Positions 52,038 to 62,411 are shown, numbered from the stretch's first letter. The stretch is 64,000 bases of DNA from Peromyscus leucopus (GCF_004664715.2 NC_051069.1:6959501-7023500); one strand, 5' to 3'. Numbers and translations: made by a program. The notes: a model not told the origin generated them from the letters alone.

Positions 52038-52243
52038 TTCTTAAGACAGGCTCTTTAACTGAACCCGTAGTTTTCCATTTTGACTAGCATGGCCGACCAG
52101 TAAGCCCTCAGGACCCATCTGTCTCCACTTCCCATTACTGGAGTGAAAGACACACCCCCACACCCAGCTTTTTTCTGGGTGCTGGGGATCTGAACTCAGG
52201 TCCTCATGTTTACGCTGTGCCCACTGAGCCAGTTCCCCAGACC
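52038..52243 (-). repeat. RSINE/B4-type element
   Basis: TTAAGACAGGCTCTTTAACTG...GGTGCTGGGGATCTGAACTCAGG...GCCCACTGAGCCAG. Confidence 0.8.
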
Positions 52244-52261
52244 CTCTGTATGAAGTTTGTT

Positions 52262-52388
52262 GTTGTTATTGTTTTTTAATAGAGACAAAGTCTCATTGTA
52301 CAGCCTTGGCTGGCCTGGAACTTACAGAGATCTGCCTGCCTCCACCTCCAGAGTAATTAATTATAGGCATACATCATCATGCCTGGCT
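52262..52388 (-). repeat. SINE B1
   Basis: AGAGACAAAGTCTCATTGTAC...AACTTACAGAGATCTGCCTGCC. The centre is lost. Confidence 0.85.
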
Positions 52389-53066
52389 TGTGTGGAAAGT
52401 TTAAAGGGTCTTTCAAGGGCCTACCACATCATAAAAAGAAATTACAAATTTGTGACTTTCAAGAGAGCAGAGCAGAAGACTCATCATACAACTTGTATTT
52501 CCATTTCATTTCTATGGGGAAAAAAGTGTTGGTGTGTGTATGAATAGAAAGATATGAATAGCTTTTTTTGCTGGGGCGGGGTGGCTCTCCAGGGACCAGA
52601 ATTAGTCAAAGAATCAATGCATGAACATTCTTTGAACTCTGGAAGTTTTGATCTGCAGTAGTGGTAACTTTCTAAACCAAGAAATCAGAGCCAGCTACAA
52701 AATAAATGAAGGCAGTATCTTTAACAGCTTTAAGACTGATTTTTTTTTTTTTTTTTATCCAAGTCTAGGAAGGTGTATGTAGGGGAGAGATAGTTTATAT
52801 GCAGAGTGGTCATGAAATAACATCCCCAAACCAGAATTCATCACAGAGCTGTCCAGCAGCTTGAACTGTGGCTGTGTGTGTGCTCTTTCCAAAGGTCTCC
52901 ATTTAAAGACCATATTCAGCATTCTTGTTAGTGTGATCTCTTGATAGAATTCATCACCAGATGTAAGCCAGCTGAAAGTCTTTCATAAGGGAAAGGAACC
53001 AAATCCATAACTAATTTTCCAGGCTTGCTGATTAATGTCTTGTGTTCAGTTTATATGTATATGAAG

Positions 53067-53070
<4 letters not shown>
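52389..53070. other. Repeat-poor block upstream of the exon
   Basis: About 680 bases without recognised repeats apart from T16 at 52741. Confidence 0.5.
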
Positions 53071-53071
<1 letters not shown>

Positions 53072-53100
<29 letters not shown>

Positions 53101-53265
53101 AGACAGGGTTTCTCTGTGTAGCACTGGCTGTCCTGGAACTCACTCTGTAGACCAGGCTGGCTTCAAACTCAGATCTGCCTGCCTTTGCCTCCTGAGTGCT
53201 GGGATTAAAGGTGTGCACCACCACCACCACCACCACCACCACCACCACCACCACCAACACCCGGC
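53072..53265 (-). repeat. SINE B1 with expanded (CCA)n at its head
   Basis: T30, then GAGACAGGGTTTCTCTGTGTAGC through TTAAAGGTGTGCACCACC. The normal CCACCACCGCC is replaced by about fourteen CCA units (53217-53255), then ACACCCGGC. Confidence 0.96.
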
Positions 53266-53382
53266 TATGTATTAAGTACATTTTATGTGCAGGATACTGA
53301 GTTAGGATTTGAGCATTATAGACTCACCATTGGTAATTTGTCAACTTGATATATGCTAGTATTCAAACAGTAAGGAAGGCCT

Positions 53383-53565
53383 GGATAGGTTCAGTAGTTA
53401 GAGTGCATGCTGCTCTTGTAGAGGGCTAGAGTCAGGTTCCCAGAACAGATTGAGTGGCTCAGAACTACCTATAACTCTAGCTCCAGAAGAATCTGACACC
53501 CTCTTCTGTCCTCCAAGGGCACCCACAAACAAACTCAAACACATACTTAAAAATGAAGTAAGGAG
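53383..53565 (+). repeat. SINE B2
   Basis: GGCCTGGATAGGTTCAGTAG...TAACTCTAGCTCCAGAAG...CACCCTCTTCTGTCC. Confidence 0.85.
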
Positions 53566-53660
53566 GGATTTGAGGTTTACTCAATAGTAAAGCTAGTTAG
53601 TAAGCACAAAGCCTTAGGTTTGGTCCGAAGCTCTAAGGGAAAAATAATATTAAAGAAAGA

Positions 53661-53803
53661 GGCTAGAGAGGTGGCTCGGCAGTTAAAAGCACTCACTTGC
53701 TCTTGCAGAGGTCTGGAGCTTGTTTCCCAGCAGTCACAGGGTGACTCATACCATCCATAACTCCAGTTCCAGGAGATCTGACCCTCTGCTAGCCTCTGTG
53801 GGC

Positions 53804-53862
<59 letters not shown>
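53661..53862 (+). repeat. SINE B2 ending in (CA)n
   Basis: GGCTAGAGAGGTGGCTCGGCAG...AACTCCAGTTCCAGGAGATC, then about 56 bases of CA. Confidence 0.93.
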
Positions 53863-53866
<4 letters not shown>

Positions 53867-54310
53867 TGTACATACGAAGTAGATTACTAGTGTTCAACTG
53901 TTTTGTGTGTGCATAATCAGTTGTATCTTCACACTGGTATAGACTGGCTTCTGCATGATAGTAGCACCTCTATGTCCTATAGACAAATTTGATGTTAGTG
54001 TCCTACTTAAAGATGCTCTGCTCATTAACCAATCACTGCTACTTTGAGGTTCCGAAATCCCCATCAGATTGCTCCCAGCCCTCTTATAACTTGTAAGTTT
54101 TCTCCCTAAAGTTGTATCAAACCTTCTAAGATTCTTGAGAATCATAGCTTCCCTAAATCTGGATTCTCTTTATCCCTAGCCTAGAGTCATTGATTTTAAC
54201 CTGATAGGTTGCCCGGTGCTAGCAGGAAGTATAACGGTGTCAGTAATGCTCGCCTCAGAAGCTGGGAAATAGAAGTCTGTTTATCGTTTTGTTTTGTCTG
54301 GTTTTGGTTT
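53863..54310. other. Repeat-poor sequence upstream of the exon
   Basis: Nothing recognised. Confidence 0.5.
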
Positions 54311-54339
54311 TTTTTGTGTAGTTGCAGTCCGGAACTCAG

Positions 54340-54660
54340 GATCTGCCTGCCTAGGAGGTAGAGGCCAAGCAGATTTTTGTGAGTTTGAAGTGGTCCTGGT
54401 CTACATAGATAGTTCCAGGCCAACCAAAGCTACCTAGGTGAGGGGGTGTGGGGGACGACACATGCAGGCAGGAGGATTAGTGTGAATTCAAAGCCAGCCT
54501 AGGCTACAGAGACTCTCAAATAAAAGAAAGTAGTGCCAGACATGGTAACACATGTGTAATATCATTATTTATGAGGAGTTCAAGGGCATCCTTTGCTAGC
54601 TACATAGGGAGTTTGAGGCCAACCTGGGTCATATTGGACCCTTTTTCAAACAAAAGTAAG
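54340..54660 (+). repeat. Three B1/B4 fragments
   Basis: GAGGTAGAGGCCAAGCAGATT (54354), GCAGGAGGATTAGTGTGAATTC (54467) and GACATGGTAACACATGTG...GAGTTTGAGGCCAACCTGGG (54539-54629). All are partial. Confidence 0.7.
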
Positions 54661-54841
54661 TAAATAAATAAATGAGATGAAAATATAGCTTCTAGCCTAT
54701 GATGTTGTCCTCTAAATCACAGATTTATAGTGGTATTATGAGCTAGAACTTGAGAGGAAGAAACAAGTCTTATATTCAGAGCACCTACACTCTGGCAGCA
54801 AAATATGTGGGGTCAGATTAAATACAGAAAACAGTATGTCC

Positions 54842-54889
54842 TCTAATGGTCTTCCTGTGTCTCAGCTAGCACTTTCTCTTTTCTCACAG
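54842..54889 (+). promoter_or_regulatory. ZNF609: 3' splice site with polypyrimidine tract and candidate branch point
   Basis: A CTAAT (54842-54846) fits the yUnAy branch-point pattern about 45 bases before the exon. It is followed by the pyrimidine-rich CTTTCTCTTTTCTCACAG ending at 54889. The branch point is an inference; the acceptor is clear. Confidence 0.8.
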
Positions 54890-55115
54890 ATGGAGTCCCC
54901 CGTCTCCACCCCAGCGGTGCTGCCGCTGCACCTTTTAGTGCCAGTGGTCAATAATGACATCTCATCTCCCTGTGAGCAGATCATGGTCCGTACCCGATCA
55001 GTTGGAGTCAATACCTGTGATGTGGCTCTAGCTACAGAGCCTGAGTGCTTAGGCCCCTGTGAACCTGGAACCAGCGTCAACCTTGAAGGCATCGTGTGGC
55101 AGGAAACAGAAGACG
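54890..55115 (+). CDS. ZNF609: ZNF609 internal coding exon (75 codons plus 1 base)
   Basis: The exon lies between a strong acceptor (pyrimidine-rich tract ending TTCTCACAG at 54889) and a consensus donor (GTAAGT at 55116). It is open in the frame beginning ATG GAG TCC; this ATG is an internal Met, because the reading frame arrives from the previous exon. The peptide starts [20 protein letters not shown] and ends GIVWQETED, with one G left over for a split Gly codon. From memory this matches ZNF609 (about 1,400 residues) roughly at residues 250-325, after the Lys/Ser-rich N-terminal region and before the single C2H2 finger. I recall Ile where this copy has Leu at exon residue 13. No domain is visible in this piece. 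ZNF609 is a nuclear regulator reported to work with the cohesin loader NIPBL and Integrator in neural progenitors. The next coding exon is not in the window. The closest alternative is the paralogue ZNF608, which I consider less likely. Confidence 0.93.
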
Positions 55116-55121
55116 GTAAGT
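55116..55121 (+). promoter_or_regulatory. ZNF609: 5' splice site (GTAAGT)
   Basis: GACG|GTAAGT matches the U1 consensus from +1 to +6. It cuts the reading frame after the first base of a Gly codon (phase 1). Confidence 0.9.
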
Positions 55122-55565
55122 CCATCCCTTCTCAATTGCTTCTGCAAAGGAGCCCGTAGAGGCTTACTGTTGGAAATATTGCCAAGCAAAAATAGAAACA
55201 TTGCCAAGCACTTATAAGAGAAGTCAGTGTCTGCATCCTCTTGGCAGTACCCACACAAAGGGTAGTAGCATACTTTTTAGCACGCTTTACCATTCCTAGA
55301 GATGATTTGTTTGTTGTTGTTCTGGCAATTGGAAGTTGGCAAATGTTCTAGCCCTGTGCACATCCTTAGCTCCAGTGACAGCGTCTTAGATTATTTCCCT
55401 TTTATAGCTCGTAAACAATCATTTAATAAATACTTGCTGTGTCATTTAAACTATATCTGTACTCTATACCCTCCCTTAATTTTCCTATGGGGATTTAGAT
55501 TACAGGTGGAATTGTCAGTCAGACTTTAAGAGAACACAATAATAAAAGCGCAGTTGAGGAAATCA
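55122..55565. other. Repeat-poor sequence just downstream of the exon
   Basis: Intronic flank. Nothing recognised. Confidence 0.5.
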
Positions 55566-55569
55566 ACTT

Positions 55570-55745
55570 GTTTGTTTTGTTTTTAAATGTGTGTTGATGT
55601 TTTGCCTGCATGTATGTGAGGGTGTTGGATCCCCTGGAACTGGAGTTAGAAAAAGATTTGAACTGCCAAGTGGTTGCTGGGAATTGAAACTGGGCCCTCG
55701 GAAGAGCAGCCATTGCTCTTAACCACTGAGTCATCTCTACAACCT
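55570..55745 (-). repeat. SINE B2
   Basis: GTGTTGATGTTTTGCCTGCATG...GCTGGGAATTGAAACTGGGCC...CACTGAGTCATCTC. Confidence 0.93.
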
Positions 55746-55756
55746 CCCCGTACCCC

Positions 55757-56030
55757 CTTAAGACAAGGTCTCATTATGTAGCTCTGGCTGGCCTGGAACT
55801 GCCTAGACCAGACTGCCTCTGAATACATAGCGATTCACCTGCCTCTACTTCTGTTGGGACTAAAATCATCCACCACCACAAATTGCTTGGTCTTGATTTT
55901 TTAAACATGGTCTCATGTGGCCCTTGCTGACCTCAAACTTGATATGTAGCTAATGATGACTTTGAATTCTTGATCCTTCCTGCCTCCAGTTCTCAATAAC
56001 TGGGATTACAGAAGTGCATTACCATATCTG
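55757..56030 (-). repeat. B1 followed by B4-type SINE
   Basis: B1 to about 55890 (GACAAGGTCTCATTATGTAGC...CTGGCCTGGAACTGCC). B4-like at 55897-56030 (CTTGCTGACCTCAAACTTG...ACTGGGATTACAGAAGTGC). Confidence 0.83.
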
Positions 56031-56039
56031 ACACTCTTA

Positions 56040-56800
56040 AATTGACTTAATGTTAGCACAGTGAATTTCAAATTCTCCCCCACCCCCTTTTTCTTAATAC
56101 CTGGAGTTACAGCCAACTCCTTCCTCCCACTGGTTGCCTCACTGCCCAGCCACCTACACACTTGATGTTTCTTTCCCTTAGTGCGTATAGTCTGTATGGG
56201 CCCAGTCAGTAGGATCAGGTTCATGTAGTCTTGTTTGGGGCTTTCACTAAGCAGCTGGCTTGCTATAAGCTGTGGCTGCCCAAGGCTGCCATGCAGACTT
56301 CTTGTATGTTTCGTTTGCCCTGGAGAACAGAAACGCCTCTGTTTTGGAATTTCTCAAACCTAAACAAAAAGGAATGGGAGTACAAAGATACTTAACCAGT
56401 CACTTCAGATCCTTGGTAACATTTAGTGGCACTTTGAGTGCAAGAATCAAGTTTTCATCAAAGCATCAGTGGTTGGAGAATGCAGGTGTCGGGAGTCCCA
56501 GTGTGTCTCCGCACCAGTACCCAGACTTTGAAGGAGTCTTCACTCTGCATTTAGAGACCAATAGGAGCCCCGCTAATTATCTCTGATATTATAGAACTAA
56601 CTTGTTAGTCTGCATTTCATTCTGGCCATTCTCTCAGCAGTCTGTTCTCATAGTATTTTTGTTGTCATTCAGAATTATTGAAAATTCTCCATGCAGTAGA
56701 TGCTAATGTATTTCAGGTAAAAAAGATACTCTGGATATGTATTTACAGTGTGTATTCTGGAAATAACAAAATTAGATGTTTAATTTTTAATTTGTAAGGC
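56040..56800. other. Repeat-poor block
   Basis: About 760 bases. A 104-codon ATG frame (56272-56586) has no splice context and no recognisable product. Confidence 0.5.
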
Positions 56801-57005
56801 TGAGAAAATGGCTCAGGAGTTAAGAGCACTGGTTGCTCTTCTAGAGGACCCAAGTTTGATTCCCAGTACCCACATGGCAGCTTACTACAGCCTTCTGTAA
56901 CTCCAGTTCCAGGGAATCCCTATTTTGGCCTCCTTGGTTTCCAGACACACACGTAGTGCAGATATATATGAAGGCAAAATATCCATACACATAAAATAAA
57001 CTTTG
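56801..57005 (+). repeat. SINE B2
   Basis: GGCTGAGAAAATGGCTCAGG...GAGGACCCAAGTTTGATTCC...AACTCCAGTTCCAGGG. Confidence 0.92.
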
Positions 57006-57074
57006 AAAAAATAAAGTATAAAAAGATGCCTGTAGCAGACAAATTTTGTTGGGGTGACAAATGTGTTTGGATAA

Positions 57075-57205
57075 CAATATCTTTTTAATTTTAATTTTAT
57101 TTTAGGTATATGGGTATTTTGCCTGCATGTATGTCTGTATATCACATGTATATAGTACCCATGGAGTCCAGAAGAGGGCATGGGGTCCCCTGGAACTGGC
57201 CACTA
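57075..57205 (-). repeat. B2, truncated
   Basis: TTTTGCCTGCATGTATGTCTG...GAGTCCAGAAGAGGGCATGGG. The tRNA-like head is missing. Confidence 0.88.
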
Positions 57206-57307
57206 AGGAAGTCCCTCAGTATATTGAAAAATACATCATTTCCTGCTTATATGTTCTACTTTTCTTTGTGGTGATGACTTTTCTCTATGGACAAAATATG
57301 AACCTGG

Positions 57308-57512
57308 GCTGGAGAGGTGACTCAGCGCTTAAGAGCACTGGCTCCTTTTCCAGAGGTCCTGAGTTCAGTTGACAGCAACCACATGGTGACTCACAACCAT
57401 CTAATGGGATTGGATGTCATCTTCTGTCTGAATCCCTCTTCTGTTCTGCAGGCACACATGCAAATAGAGTGTTCATATATATAAAATACATAAATAAATA
57501 AATAAATCTTAA
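57308..57512 (+). repeat. SINE B2
   Basis: GGCTGGAGAGGTGACTCAGCG through AATAAATAAATAAATC. Confidence 0.95.
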
Positions 57513-57527
57513 AAATATATGAGCCTG

Positions 57528-57740
57528 GGGGCTGGAGAGATGGCTTAGCAGTTAAGAATACTGACTGCTGTTTCAGAAGACCCAATTTTGGTTCACAACA
57601 CCCAGTTAGACGACTTACAAATACCTATAACTAGCTCCAGGGATCTGATGCCCTCTTCTGGCCTCCATGGGCACCTGCATACATGTGGCATACTAACGTA
57701 CAGACACACACATAAATTTAAAAAAATATATTTTTTTAAA
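57528..57740 (+). repeat. SINE B2
   Basis: GGGGCTGGAGAGATGGCTTAG through CACACACATAAATTTAAAAA. Head to tail with the previous B2. Confidence 0.94.
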
Positions 57741-57844
57741 ATAGGAACCTGAGAAAATCTTTTCAAGAGTGTGAAACAAGCCCTGTCACTCTCCCAACAA
57801 TGATGAATATTTTTTTCTTTGAGGATGTCTGCGTTCTGTCCCTG

Positions 57845-57935
57845 CCATGGGGGTTTACTTTTGCAAGGCTGGAGATACAACCTAGGGCCTTTTACATGCT
57901 GTGCAAACACTAAACCACTGAGCTATATCCTTACT
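57845..57935 (-). repeat. ID/B4 fragment
   Basis: CTGGAGATACAACCTAGGGCC...CAAACACTAAACCACTGAGC. Confidence 0.78.
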
Positions 57936-57959
57936 CTGCTGTCTGTATTTTGTTTGTTT

Positions 57960-58360
57960 TATTTGTGTGTATCATGTGGTGTGTGTGTGTGTATATCTGT
58001 AAGTAGTGCGTGCATATGTGTGCAGGTGTGCACGTGTGCTACATGTGCAGAGGCCAGAACAGGGACATCTTCATGTCTTTTCTTCTTTTATTGTCTTACT
58101 GCCTTGAGGTAAGGCATCTCCCATACCAGAAGCTCAGTTATTTTCAAGGTTGGCTGGCCAGTGAACTCTTAGGTCCATCCCATCCCCGTCCCATCGTCGC
58201 CCCCCCCCCCACCCCCGCTGGAGTGACAGGCCTACACAGCCATGTCCACCTCTTTTTGTTTTTGAAGTAAGGAGTTCTATAGTCTGAGTTGGCTTCAGAC
58301 TCACTATATATCTGTCCAGCCAAGGATGAACTTGAATATCTGCTCCTCCTGTTTCCACCA
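57960..58360 (-). repeat. RSINE/B3-like then B4-like piece
   Basis: GTGTGCAGGTGTGCACGTGTG...GCAGAGGCCAGAACAGGG, C10 at 58201, then TTTTTGAAGTAAGGAGTTC...TGGCTTCAGACTCACTATATA. Confidence 0.65.
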
Positions 58361-58387
58361 CCCAAGTAAAAAAATAATTGTTTGAGG

Positions 58388-58605
58388 AGGCTGGAGAGAT
58401 GGTTAAGTGATCAAGAGTACTTGCTGTACCGTGAGAACAAGTTCAAATCATAGAACCAGCACCAGGAACCCCACAGATACCTCCAACTCCGAGAGAAGAG
58501 ATCTGATCCCCTTTCCTGGCCTTTTCAGTCACCTGTGCACATAGCATACACATGGACATAGGCTTGCACATGTAAACACATACATACACAGATAAAAATC
58601 TTAAA
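58388..58605 (+). repeat. SINE B2
   Basis: GAGGCTGGAGAGATGGTTAAGTG through CACAGATAAAAATCTTAAATAA. Confidence 0.93.
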
Positions 58606-58639
58606 TAATTGTATGACCAAAAAGAAGCAAAAGCAAAAG

Positions 58640-58790
58640 CCAAGTGTGGTGACTTTGCCTATAATTTCATCATTCTGTAGGCTGGGACAGTAGGACAGCT
58701 AGCTCAGGACCAGCCTGGGACAGACATTGTAATCCTCCCGCCTCTGCCTCCCAGGCGTTGAGACTGGGCGTGTGTCAGCATGCTGAGCTA
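58640..58790 (+). repeat. Rearranged B1/B4 SINE pieces
   Basis: CCAAGTGTGGTGACTTTGCC then GGACCAGCCTGGGACAGAC, followed by an inverted piece CCGCCTCTGCCTCCCAGGCG. Confidence 0.65.
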
Positions 58791-59055
58791 TCTAGAATGA
58801 TTTCTTTGCATCTGAGTTACTTTGAAGACAGCAAGGCTGACACTACATAAGAATTCCAGAAGGTGCTATGGGTCATCCTTTTTTGGACAGCAGTCCTAAG
58901 CAGAGGTGGTGTGGTGAAAGGCGCATGGGAGTGAAAATTTAGAGACTTCTGGGTTTCTACCACTATTGTTGTGACCCTTGATTAGTTACTTTCTCCTAGC
59001 TGTCACCAAATAATAAGAGGCAGCCTAACTGGCGAGAGGGGGGCGGGGTGTTACA
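58791..59055. other. Unassigned intronic sequence
   Basis: Nothing recognised. Confidence 0.45.
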
Positions 59056-59059
59056 GTTT

Positions 59060-59330
59060 GAAAAGGGATATAGTCAGTCATGGTCCGGAAGCCATGACGG
59101 CAGGATCATGAGGCCGTTGGTCACCTTGTGTCTGTGTCAAGAAGCAGACAGCACACAGGAAGCAGGGTCAAGATGTGAAAAGCCAAGGCTCACCCTTCCT
59201 CTAGCAAGACTCCGTCTCCTGAAAGTTCCACAGCCTTCCAAACTGGCACCACCAGCTAGGGCCCCAGTGGTGAGATGCATGAGCCGGTGGATGCCATTTC
59301 ACCCTCCAGCTGCAACAGGATTTTGGAAAA
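59060..59330 (-). mobile_element. Dispersed rodent repeat, related to 47600-47975
   Basis: GAAGCCATGACGGCAGGATCATG...CACCACCAGCTAGGGCCCCAGTG...ATGCATGAGCCGGTGGATGCC. Family F-like; name uncertain. Confidence 0.58.
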
Positions 59331-59539
59331 GGTTGTCAACTCCTAGCCTTAATGTTAATTCATACCATATTTTTGAATTTTACCTTCTAACTGTTAGCTA
59401 TACCAAAAAGAACTCAAGAATAATTTATTATATTTACCCAGATTGGTATTCCAAGAGTCCGTCCACTGTTCACTTCTCCCTGAAGAAGATTTGGTAATTC
59501 TAGAGCCAGTCTGCTGCTATTCTGTGAAAATAAGTGTTT

Positions 59540-59715
59540 TGCTTGTGTGTATGTATGTGGACCACATACATGGTGCCTGTGGAGGTCAGAAGAAGGTTTT
59601 TAGATCCCCTGTTGTGAAGATTATAAGCTCCATGTGGTACTAGGTCCTGAATCTGGGTTCTCCGCAAGAGCAACAAGTGCTCCGAACACTTGAGCCTATC
59701 TCCACCTCCCATTCT
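59540..59715 (-). repeat. B2/B3 SINE, worn
   Basis: GTGGAGGTCAGAAGAAGGTTTT...GGGTTCTCCGCAAGAGCAAC...TGAGCCTATCTCC. Confidence 0.8.
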
Positions 59716-60370
59716 GACCGTTGTAGTTAGCACTCCCAGTCCTTTGAATTTATATGTCATAACAAAACCTCCAGCTATCTTCAAAGATAGTGTATTCGCA
59801 GAAACATAAGTATGAAGAAACCGCAGAGGCAGACATGAGGATATGGCATGTTGAGTAGGCAGCCCCTTGCTGGCTCTGTTACCTCCCCAGCTGCCTCTCA
59901 GACAGCTTGTGGATGATTTGTGTGTTGTATTCTTTTGTAATTTTTTATTTGAAAATTTTGCTGTTAGGGGGAAAAAAACCCTGCTTCGATAAGCATGTAT
60001 GTATTTAGATTAATCCTCCCACCTCATGTAGAAATTACTCTTACAATATCTTTGGAATTACTCTGGTCTTCATTTACCAGACTATCCATTAAAAAAAATA
60101 AGTTATAATCCATAAAAAAATAATAAATTATAATGCCCCACAGCCATGTTTCTGAACCCAGGGTACAACTCTTCTGCATGCCAGTGAGTATGAAAATCCA
60201 CAGTAACCCTGATCTGACTTCCAAAATGAAATTCTCATGTATGGTATATATTCAGTTTTCCACGTGTGTTGTAGTACAGTACAAATATTTCTGAACCAAA
60301 GTTATAGAAAATTGTGTTCCAGAACATATGCTATTTTTAGTTAGCTCTTTGGTCTTGGGTAAATTAGTTT
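59716..60370. other. Repeat-poor AT-rich sequence
   Basis: About 650 bases with nothing recognised. Confidence 0.5.
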
Positions 60371-60571
60371 CTGTTTCTATATTTCCGATTTACAAAAAAA
60401 AAAAAAAAAAAAAGAGGGATTTAGACTAAATTATTTTACTCTCTATTAGAGTTTTGGGGGTTTTTGTTGTTGGTTTTGTTTTTGAGAACTGTCCAAAATT
60501 AGCCTGTATTCACAAGTGAGAACCTGAAATGTGCCAAGGAACTGATGAACTAAATTTTTAAATTTTTATTT

Positions 60572-60690
60572 AGCCAGGTATCCTGGCACACTTATGACCC
60601 CAGCACTCAGGAGGTTGAGGTAGGAAGGATTTGAGACCAGCCTGGGCAGCATAATATGACTATCTTATAAAAAAAAAAAAAAAAAAAATT
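60572..60690 (+). repeat. B1/B4 SINE with long A tail
   Basis: GCCAGGTATCCTGGCACACT...TTTGAGACCAGCCTGGGCAGC, then A20. Confidence 0.83.
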
Positions 60691-60697
60691 TAATGAT

Positions 60698-60885
60698 GGG
60701 GCTGGAGAGATGGCTCAGCAGTTAAGAGCACTGGCTGCTCTTCCAGAGGACCAGGGTTCAATTCCCAGTACCCACATGGCAGCTCACAACGGTCTGTAGT
60801 TTCAGTTTCAGTTCCAGGGGATCTGATAACCTCACACCAGTGCGCATAAAATAAAACTAAACAAGTTATTTTTAAAAATCTAATG
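60698..60885 (+). repeat. SINE B2
   Basis: GGGGCTGGAGAGATGGCTCAG through CGCATAAAATAAAACTAAAC. Confidence 0.95.
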
Positions 60886-60904
60886 AAATGTAGAAATGGA
60901 TGGT

Positions 60905-61010
60905 GCATCTGCTGTGGTCCAGCAGTTGGAAGGCTAAGGAAGGAAGAGTTGAATACAAGGCCAGCTTAAGCTGCTAAATTAGCAAGACCCTGTCTCAAAG
61001 AATAATAAAT
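60905..61010 (+). repeat. B4-like fragment
   Basis: CAGTTGGAAGGCTAAGGAAGG...CAAGACCCTGTCTCAAAG. Confidence 0.7.
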
Positions 61011-61104
61011 AAATGAGTAAAATTTAATTTCAGTAGCCATATATTGCTAATAGCTTTGTTTGGAGTGTGTGTGTGTGTGTGTTTACACGTGTGCTCTACA
61101 AATA

Positions 61105-61255
61105 AAGAACATCAGTTAGGGTGACTAGGTGGTTCAGCACAATGAAGCATGACAACCCAAGTTCACTTCCCAGAACCCACAGTGAAGGAGAGAACCAAAT
61201 CCTGAACATTGTCTTCCACAAGCACACACACGCGCGCTAAGAATAAAGAACGAAC
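61105..61255 (+). repeat. SINE B3
   Basis: GGTGACTAGGTGGTTCAGCAC...CCCAAGTTCACTTCCCAGAACCC. Part is missing. Confidence 0.78.
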
Positions 61256-62073
61256 AGTGATTTTGTGAGAAAACGGTGAGAATTAAAAAGCAGCTGACAC
61301 CTCTACAGACCCAGGGAGACTTCTGTACTCCAGCTTCTGTTGGGCAAACAGTTGGCCCTGTCTCAGACCCTGGCTGAGCCTTGCTCTTTGGTCTTAGGTT
61401 GACCTTTTCTCTCTCAGGAGTGGTTTTGCTTATCATGAAGTTTGGCTCTTGTGTAACTCCACTAAGAATCTGCTCAGTGGTTCTTCATGCTCTTCTGTTT
61501 ACAGGTCTTTATCCTTCTCAAAGGAGAAAGAGCCCTCCATGACTCTTCTTTTAAGAAAGGGGTAGTTACCCTGTGTGATTCTGGTCTAGGAGAGTTTGTG
61601 TACAAACTGGCTTTTTGGTATTTGTCATGGAAAAGGAGTACTTAGCAGCGACAATGAATGGCCTTGCTTCAGGCTGCACTCACTGGAGAGAGATGGTGTG
61701 GAGTGACCAGTCTTTCTCCACTGCTTAGCCTAGTGCAGACTGGCTGGATCCATGAAAGCCTCCCAGCCATTGTCTGGCACCACAGATCTTCATAGCAACA
61801 GCGGCCACACAAAGGAAACATTAGGGATCAATACCTACTGTCTCCCACCCCTCCCCCACCATCCAGCAGCTTCCTCCCAGGGGGTGCTTTAGGACACGTG
61901 TTTTTCCATACCCTAGTGTTGTGTTATCTGTCCACTATCATATATTTAAATCCTGAAGCCCCAAGAAAAAATTTGAGTCATAGGCTCTTTTGAGTTTCAT
62001 TTTGCAAAATAGACTACTAATCTTCAAGGGTGAAAGACATATTCTTTTAGTGCACTCTATCCCACCTGTCTCA

Positions 62074-62075
<2 letters not shown>
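61256..62075. other. Repeat-free block
   Basis: About 820 bases with no repeat recognised and no splice-bounded frame. Confidence 0.5.

Positions 62076-62078
<3 letters not shown>

Positions 62079-62125
<47 letters not shown>
62079..62125. repeat. (CA)n microsatellite
   Basis: About 46 bases of CA. Confidence 0.98.
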
Positions 62126-62127
<2 letters not shown>

Positions 62128-62245
62128 CCCACACCAGCAGAGTACAGGGAGGACAGGCTGTGGGCTTGTGAATAGGTAAAGTTATTTTGGAAATGAGATT
62201 CTCCTCAGATCCTGTGAAACATGGGCCTATTTTGTACTAATGTCA

Positions 62246-62411
62246 ATTTTTTTTGTTTTGATTTTTGTTTTTTTGTTTTTCAAGACAGGGTTTCTCTGTA
62301 TAGTTTTGGAGCCTGTCCTGGAACTCACTCTGTATCCCAGGCTGGCCTCGAACTCACAGAGATCTGCCTCCCGACTTCTGGAATTAAAGGCGTGCGTCAC
62401 CACCGCCCGGC
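62246..62411 (-). repeat. SINE B1 with 9-bp TSD, cricetid-type variant
   Basis: CTAATGTCA at 62237-62245 and 62412-62420. The body has GTTTTGGAGCCTGTCCTGG and GGCGTGCGTCACCACCGCCC. Young by appearance. Confidence 0.96.

Noticed and set aside
54836..54889. Upstream extension of the exon frame ([18 protein letters not shown])
   Set aside because: It reads through the polypyrimidine tract and the AG acceptor, so it is intronic.
55116..55159. Read-through of the exon frame past the donor
   Set aside because: The GTAAGT donor ends the exon. The following residues to the stop at 55157 do not resemble ZNF609.
56272..56586. 104-codon frame in a repeat-poor block
   Set aside because: No known similarity, no flanking exon signals, and not in the expected ZNF609 exon order.
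59048..59497. 149-codon open frame
   Set aside because: It spans a dispersed repeat and AT-rich flank, with no splice context and no recognisable protein.
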